Source of the DNA: an uncultured Alphaproteobacteria bacterium
Lineage (GTDB): Bacteria > Pseudomonadota > Alphaproteobacteria > Micropepsales > Micropepsaceae
Assembly (NCBI GenBank): GCA_903837555.1
Contig: CAILUV010000020.1
Span: 1 to 41,780 of the forward strand
DNA: 41,780 nt
Direction of reading: 5' to 3'
The position numbers and the translations under genes were made by a program. Below the pieces are notes generated by a model that had not been told where the DNA came from, did not search any database, and was given only the letters and a program-made list of their open reading frames with translations. Below, in pieces: positions 37,698-41,780 of the stretch (its first letter is position 1; each line of letters opens with the position of its first letter).

Positions 37698-39196
37698 TGG
37701 CCGCCACCACCGCCGCCGCCACCACCACCACCGCCACGGCGGCCACCGCCGGCCTGGCGCATCTGGGACATGGCCTTCTGACAGTCGGCGCTGAGGCTGT
37801 CGCGATTGCGGAACAGGCACATGCGGCTGGCGCGCGCATCGGCGGCGTCGGCGCAATGGCGCTTGATGTCGACGCTGCAGGCCTTGGTCATGGCTTCCTG
37901 CATCTGGGCGCGGCGCATGGCGCGCGCGGCTTCCTCCGCCGTGCCGCCCGAAGGCGCGGCAATCTGGCCCTTCAGGTCGGGCACTTCCACATCGGCGCCG
38001 TCGCGCAGACGGTCAGCGCCGTCCACCACCACCGTGTCGCCGGCGGCCAGGCCGGACAGGATCTGCATCTTGTCGCCATCCTGGATGCCGATGCGCACAT
38101 TGCGCTGGGTGACGGTCTTGTCGGGCCGCACCAGGAAGACATAGGCGCCATCGGCGCCGCGCTGCACGGCGGGCACGGGCACGGTCGTCTGGTTTTTCAG
38201 CGTATTGACCAGCAGGCGGACATTCACGAACTGGGCAGGGAACAGCCTGCGGTCCGTGTTGTCGAACATGGCGCGCAGCTTGACCGAGCCGGTCGACGGA
38301 TCGACCACCGTGTCCACCGCCGACAGCACGCCCGAAGCAATCTTGTTGGTCTGGCTGCGGTCATAAACTTCGACGGGCAACACCGCGCCGGAGTTCACCC
38401 GCTCCAGCACCGTGCGGATATTGTCTTCGGGGATCGTGAACAGCACCGACATGGGATCGAGCTGTGTCACCACCACGATGCCGTTGGACTGGCCCGCCGA
38501 TACGATGTTGCCGATATCGACCAGGTGGATGCCGGCGCGCCCGTCCACCGGCGACACGATGTTGGTGTAGCCCAGATTGATGCGCGCGGTCTGCACATTG
38601 GCCTGGTCGGAAATCACGATGCCTTCGGTCGACTTGACCAGCGCTTCCTGCGCCGACACCTGCTGGGCGGCGATGGCGTTCTGCGCCTGCAGCGCCTTGT
38701 AGCGTTCCAGATCGACCTTGGCGTTGGCGAGCGTCGCGGCGTTGCGCGCAAGCTGACCACGCGCCTGGTCCAGCGCCGCCTGATAGGGGCGCGGATCGAT
38801 CTGGGCCAGCACATCGCCGGCCTTGACCATCTGGCCTTCCGTGAAATTGATCTTCACCAGCATGCCGCCCACCTGCGGGCGCACGGTGGCGGTGGTCAGC
38901 GGCGTCACGGTGCCCAGCGCGTTCAGCGTGACGTTGACGTCGCCCGAGATCACGCGCGCCACGCCGACCGGCTGCGCGCCTTGGTTCATCATTCCGCGGC
39001 GGCTGTCGCTCTTGGACGGATAGATGGCCCAGATCAAAAGCGCCAGCAGACCAAGACCGACCGCAAACCACACCACGCGCGACAGGCGCGGATTGGCGCC
39101 CGACCAGCGCTTCACGCCGTCCCAGGCGCGGCCCACGCCTCCTTTGCCGGCAGCATCGGCGCGGCGAAATTCATCACGAGAGCGGTCGATGTTCAT
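37694..39196 (-). CDS. RND adaptor, MdtA-like, with Cys-rich C-terminal extension and poly-Gly tail
   Basis: A 500-residue membrane fusion protein. N-terminal anchor at about 40-60 ([20 protein letters not shown]), adaptor body from about 78 to 410 ([20 protein letters not shown], long hairpin with [35 protein letters not shown]). It is longer than usual because of a C-terminal addition: residues about 436-481 hold four Cys spaced as in GLG1/Cys-rich repeats ([26 protein letters not shown]), then RRGGGG running into twelve Gly and a final His. The ATG at 39194-39196 follows GGAAG; GTG at 39199 is possible. It is the first gene of an MFP-RND-RND operon; no outer-membrane channel gene is present. 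Confidence 0.93.
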   Translation of the reverse strand: MNIDRSRDEFRRADAAGKGGVGRAWDGVKRWSGANPRLSRVVWFAVGLGLLALLIWAIYPSKSDSRRGMMNQGAQPVGVARVISGDVNVTLNALGTVTPLTTATVRPQVGGMLVKINFTEGQMVKAGDVLAQIDPRPYQAALDQARGQLARNAATLANAKVDLERYKALQAQNAIAAQQVSAQEALVKSTEGIVISDQANVQTARINLGYTNIVSPVDGRAGIHLVDIGNIVSAGQSNGIVVVTQLDPMSVLFTIPEDNIRTVLERVNSGAVLPVEVYDRSQTNKIASGVLSAVDTVVDPSTGSVKLRAMFDNTDRRLFPAQFVNVRLLVNTLKNQTTVPVPAVQRGADGAYVFLVRPDKTVTQRNVRIGIQDGDKMQILSGLAAGDTVVVDGADRLRDGADVEVPDLKGQIAAPSGGTAEEAARAMRRAQMQEAMTKACSVDIKRHCADAADARASRMCLFRNRDSLSADCQKAMSQMRQAGGGRRGGGGGGGGGGGGH

Positions 39197-39199
39197 CAC

Positions 39200-39373
39200 A
39201 GATTACTTCCGTCGCAAGGCAAAGGGCCGGAACCGAATAATGATTCAATATGTCGAATGGGTTAGCACCGCGAAGCTGAACCCGCGATGAACTTATAACG
39301 CAACGAGCAGGGGCTCATATAGACGCCAAGCCGTTGAAAATTTTGTCGGAATTGTGCCGGGCAGGCATGGCAG
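39200..39373. promoter_or_regulatory. Divergent promoter region of the Mdt-like operon and the dedA-family gene
   Basis: A 174-base spacer with AT-rich patches (AATAATGATTCAATATG near 39236-39252 and GAACTTATAACG near 39290-39301). It must hold both promoters. No confident boxes or operators were seen, and no local regulator gene accompanies the pump. Confidence 0.4.
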
Positions 39374-39952
39374 ATGCGAACGAGTCGCGCTAAGTTCCAG
39401 CGCATGTTTCCTGATTTCCTACATTGGTCTGCCCAATTCGCCCAGGATGCCCGCATCTGGGTGACGCAGATCGCGCAGGCGCATCCCTTGTGGTGCTTTC
39501 CCATCGCCTTCTTCGTGGCCTTCGCGGAGTCCTTTGTCGGCCTGTCGATCCTGGTCCCCGGCTTTGCGATCCTTGTGGCGCTGGGCGGTGTCATCGGAGC
39601 CAGCGATATCGGCCTGTTTCCGGCCATCGCCGGCGCAGTGCTGGGCGCCTTGAGCGGCGACGTCATCGCCTGGGGCCTGGGGCTGCGCTTCCATCACCAG
39701 ATCCTGCACATGTGGCCCTTCCGCAAGTTCGAGGCCGAACTGGAAAAGGCGTTACAATTTTTTCATCGCCGGGGCCTGTGGGCGGTGTTCTTCGGCCGCT
39801 TCCTGGGACCGTTGCGCGCCACCGTGCCGCTGGTGGCGGGGATGTCGGAAATGGAGTTTCGCCGCTTCATGGCGGTCAGCATCCCGTCGGCGATCGTCTG
39901 GGCCTGCGCCATCCTGGGTTTCCCGGCCTTCGCCGCCCGGTTCGCGCTCTAA
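39374..39952 (+). CDS. DedA-family membrane protein
   Basis: A 192-residue (or 182 from ATG 39404) integral membrane protein of the DedA/SNARE-associated group. The hallmark FFGRFLGPLRATVPLVAGM lies at about 136-154, with the upstream acidic segment FAESFVGLSILVPGFAILV. Some DedA proteins flip undecaprenyl phosphate or phospholipids; that role would fit the next two genes, which use undecaprenyl phosphate. The start is uncertain as neither ATG has a strong ribosome binding site. It is divergent from the Mdt-like operon. Confidence 0.9.
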   Translation: MRTSRAKFQRMFPDFLHWSAQFAQDARIWVTQIAQAHPLWCFPIAFFVAFAESFVGLSILVPGFAILVALGGVIGASDIGLFPAIAGAVLGALSGDVIAWGLGLRFHHQILHMWPFRKFEAELEKALQFFHRRGLWAVFFGRFLGPLRATVPLVAGMSEMEFRRFMAVSIPSAIVWACAILGFPAFAARFAL

Positions 39953-40187
39953 GATACTGATTCTATTATATTAATATTTGTATCCGGGGCCGTATTTGGC
40001 CTGCGGACTGCAAAGTGTGCCCGGCGCAGCTCCAAAATGGGACCAGCGGGGCTGGTTAACACCCGCCCCTGTCCCGTTAACCCCCGTTTTGGGGCGGTTT
40101 GCGTCCCGAAATAGCGCGCAACGCTGCCATTTCACTGGCCTGTCTCCTGCAACGCCCGACCCAGAAGCCCCAAGCCCCGGGTTGAAC
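39953..40187. other. Spacer before the sugar transferase gene
   Basis: About 235 bases. The left end is strikingly AT-rich (39957-39982, TTCTATTATATTAATATTTG) in GC-rich surroundings and probably carries the promoter of the glycan genes. Further on, AACCCCCGTTTTGGGGCGGTT (about 40079-40099) forms a short hairpin, and GTTAACACCC/GTTAACCCCC recur 20-odd bases apart, suggesting a structured leader or a protein site. No gene is seen. Confidence 0.4.
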
Positions 40188-40868
40188 GTGAGCGCACAGG
40201 ACACTTCCGAAACGATGATGAAGGCGGTTTTCCCCGCCTTTGACGGCTTCGCCCTGACATCGGCCGACACCCAGGCCGAAGGCGTGGACGCCAAGCGCGT
40301 GCTGGATATCGTCGCTTCTCTCTCGCTGATCATTCTGCTCTCGCCCATCCTGGCGCTGGTCACCATCGCGGTGATGCTGGATTCGCGCGGCCCCCTGCTG
40401 TTTGCCCAGCGCCGCACCGGCCTGAACGGCAAGACTTTCCCGATCCTGAAATTCCGCTCCATGCATGTGATGGAAGACGGCGCCGACGTGAAGCAGGCCG
40501 CCAAGGGCGATGCCCGCATCACCCGCGTCGGCCGCGTCATCCGCAAACTGTCGCTCGACGAACTGCCGCAGCTCTTCAACGTGCTGGCCGGCGACATGTC
40601 GCTGGTCGGCCCGCGCCCCCATGCCGTGGCTCATGACGAATATTATGGCGGCGAGATCGCCAACTATCACCTGCGCCAGCAGGTCAAGCCGGGCATCACC
40701 GGCTGGGCCCAGGTGAATGGCGCCCGTGGCGAAACCCCCACCATCGCGCACATGCAGGCGCGCGTGGACCTGGACGCCTGGTATGTCGAAAACCAGAGCC
40801 TGACGCTGGATTTTCTGGTTCTGGCGAAGACGCCGCTGGAAGTTCTTCGCACGCGGAATGCACACTGA
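40188..40868 (+). CDS. ExoY-type undecaprenyl-phosphate sugar-1-phosphate transferase
   Basis: A bacterial sugar transferase of about 226 residues that loads the first sugar-phosphate onto undecaprenyl phosphate to start exopolysaccharide synthesis. Landmarks: KRVLDIVASLSLIILLSPIL membrane hairpin, RRTGLNGKTFPILKFRSM, RKLSLDELPQLFNVLAGDMS followed by LVGPRPH, and VKPGITGWAQVNGARGE. The start is uncertain: GTG 40188 is used here; ATG 40215 (217 residues) is an alternative and neither has a strong ribosome binding site. The stop overlaps the next start as TGATG, so the two are translationally coupled. Confidence 0.92.
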   Translation: MSAQDTSETMMKAVFPAFDGFALTSADTQAEGVDAKRVLDIVASLSLIILLSPILALVTIAVMLDSRGPLLFAQRRTGLNGKTFPILKFRSMHVMEDGADVKQAAKGDARITRVGRVIRKLSLDELPQLFNVLAGDMSLVGPRPHAVAHDEYYGGEIANYHLRQQVKPGITGWAQVNGARGETPTIAHMQARVDLDAWYVENQSLTLDFLVLAKTPLEVLRTRNAH

Positions 40869-41737
40869 TGAACGCGCTCGCCATCGCCCTTCCCGTTGAA
40901 TATGAAGCGCCCAAAAGCCAGGCGCTGACCGCCGCCAACGATTCCTACACCGAAGTCACGGTCGGCGGCCTGGCCACCGCCTGCCTGTCCCGCGACGGTC
41001 TTTCGCGCATGATGGTGCAGGACTGCCTGGACGCGCGCACCCAGCAAAACCCTCATCCCAAGCTGGTGTTCGCCTCCAACGGCCATGCCATCGCGCTGGC
41101 GGCGCAGGACGAAGCCTTCCGCTTCACCTTTGAACAGGCCGACATCATCCATGCCGATGGCCAGGCCGCGGTGTTCGCCTCGCGCCTTCTGACCAGGACG
41201 CCGATCCCCGAGCGCAGCGCCACCACCGACTTCATCCATGACGCTTCGAAGGTCGCGGTCGAGCACGGCCTGCGCTTCTTCCTGCTGGGCGCCACCGAGG
41301 AAGCCAATGCCGAAGCTGCGCGCGTGCTGCGCGAAACCTATCCGGGCCTGCAGATCGTGGGCCGCCGCCACGGCTATTTCGGCCGCGACGAGGAAGACGA
41401 GATTTGCGACGAGATCAACCTGACCCAGCCGGACGTCATCTGGGTCGGCCTGTCGGTCCCCACCGAGTATGAATTCGCGGTCCGCAACAAGACCCGCCTG
41501 CGCGCCGGCTGGCTGGTGACCTGCGGCGGCTGTTACAATTTCATCACGGGCGCCTACAAGCGCGCGCCCGAATGGATGCAGGCGGCAGGCCTGGAATGGC
41601 TGTTCCGCTTGGTTAAAGAGCCCAAAAGGCTGTTCTGGCGTGGCCTGCCCCCTTTGAAGTGGTCCGACCTGAAGTATGGTTTTGACCACGGAGGAGAAGG
41701 GGAATGGCTAGGAAACGGCATAGTGCTGAAGAGATAG
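40868..41737 (+). CDS. WecG/TagA/CpsF-family glycosyltransferase, 3' end apparently replaced by an IS
   Basis: A GT26-family transferase that adds the second sugar to the lipid-linked intermediate made by the preceding enzyme. Landmarks: LVFASNGHAIALAAQDEAFR, ADIIHADGQAAVF (with the family's catalytic Asp), FFLLGATEEAN, GRRHGYF, PDVIWVGLSVPTEYEF and RAPEWMQAAGLEWLFRLVKE then PKRLFWR. The native sequence seems to stop at about residue 258: from about 41641 onward the DNA matches the left end of an insertion sequence, and the last 30 or so residues (LPPLKWSDLKYGFDHGGEG and on) are read from it until a TAG at 41735. The enzyme may still work because the core is complete, but its usual C-terminus is lost. 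Confidence 0.88.
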   Translation: MNALAIALPVEYEAPKSQALTAANDSYTEVTVGGLATACLSRDGLSRMMVQDCLDARTQQNPHPKLVFASNGHAIALAAQDEAFRFTFEQADIIHADGQAAVFASRLLTRTPIPERSATTDFIHDASKVAVEHGLRFFLLGATEEANAEAARVLRETYPGLQIVGRRHGYFGRDEEDEICDEINLTQPDVIWVGLSVPTEYEFAVRNKTRLRAGWLVTCGGCYNFITGAYKRAPEWMQAAGLEWLFRLVKEPKRLFWRGLPPLKWSDLKYGFDHGGEGEWLGNGIVLKR

Positions 41738-41780
41738 TTGGGAAGCTACGGCAGGTTGATGTGCTGCTGGCACAGGGCAA
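41641..41780 (+). mobile_element. Left end of an IS3-family insertion sequence (partial)
   Basis: TGGCCTGCCCCCTTTGAAGT starts an element-like terminus 63 bases before a transposase OrfA start with its own GGAGGAGAAGGGGA ribosome binding site. Base composition and codons change here (AGT, ATA, GTT, CTA appear). IS3-family ends begin with TG. The right end and target duplication are outside the window, so the left border is an estimate. Confidence 0.7.
41704..41780 (+). CDS. IS3-family transposase OrfA, N-terminus (runs off the window)
   Basis: Only 25 codons are seen: MARKRHSAEEIVGKLRQVDV followed by LLAQG. This is the helix-turn-helix start typical of OrfA of many IS3-family elements (a basic start, then EEIVxKLRQ). 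The ribosome binding site GGAGGAGAAGGGGA precedes the ATG. The frame overlaps the hybrid 3' end of the glycosyltransferase gene in another frame. OrfB and the rest lie beyond the window. Confidence 0.8.
   Translation, partial: MARKRHSAEEIVGKLRQVDVLLAQG

Noticed and set aside
37694-37750. GGT/GGC repeat as a tandem repeat locus or CRISPR-like array
   Set aside because: It is a coding glycine run; no spacers or dyad repeats. No CRISPR array was seen anywhere in the window.
34698-37781. Open frame of over 1000 residues on the plus strand
   Set aside because: It is the antisense shadow of the MdtB-like permease; Gln/Arg/His-rich, without domain signals.
37700-37860. N-terminal extension of the MdtB-like permease from 37856
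   Set aside because: It reads the adaptor's Cys-rich and Gly-tail codons in another frame (Arg/Trp-rich) and would place 50 residues of nonsense before the first helix.
39374-41780. A complete exopolysaccharide cluster
   Set aside because: Only the initiating transferase and one further glycosyltransferase are present before the IS; polymerase, flippase and export genes are not seen here.

Overview
The window is GC-rich DNA from an alphaproteobacterium. The lineage call rests on the 16S fragment, the envelope gene set (TonB-dependent receptor, Omp25-like barrel, OpgG/OpgH, MlaA) and a sulfate ABC operon headed by an Rrf2 regulator. Genus cannot be fixed by eye. Almost every gene belongs to the cell envelope: transport, efflux, glucan or exopolysaccharide synthesis, or lipid trafficking.

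Layout. 1-1450: the 5' part of a 16S rRNA gene on the minus strand, with a well-formed rrn promoter about 350 bases upstream. 1480-3023: a secreted Gln-rich/PRC-barrel-like protein, a two-CBS-domain protein and tRNA-Ser(GCU). 3148-5295: a secreted hypothetical protein that probably starts at a non-standard ATC codon, a TonB-like protein and a LysE-family exporter. 5299-9390: RecQ, an outer-membrane beta-barrel whose leader can fold over its ribosome binding site, and a secreted aldose 1-epimerase. 9394-13288: divergent opgH and opgG-like genes for periplasmic glucans, with a small frame-shifted ORF overlapping the start of opgH. 13289-13926: gene-free and hairpin-rich. 13927-15510: an FAD-dependent dehydrogenase.

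15507-21034 (minus): a sulfate module in the order Rrf2 regulator, OprP/O-type porin, sulfate-binding protein, CysT, CysW and a short CysA. A perfect palindrome and a TTGACT box sit between the regulator and the porin. 21333-25716: an RND permease followed by its adaptor. 25761-31118: an FKBP lipoprotein, a TonB-dependent receptor, an SDR oxidoreductase, a doubtful small ORF and MlaA. 31192-39196 (minus): an MdtABC-like pump made of one adaptor and two RND permeases, with several unusual traits. 39374-41780: a DedA protein, an ExoY-type sugar transferase, and a WecG/TagA glycosyltransferase whose 3' end appears to be replaced by an IS3-family element running off the window.

No CRISPR array, phage or defence island is visible. 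The points most worth a second look are: the MdtABC-like pump (C-terminal Cys-rich repeat and poly-Gly tail on the adaptor, TTG start overlapping the adaptor stop, a 73-residue insertion and an Asp-to-Asn change in the proton-relay motif of one permease); the Rrf2/porin/sulfate operon with its palindrome; the leader hairpin of the barrel gene; the ATC start; a two-copy palindromic repeat; and the IS junction.
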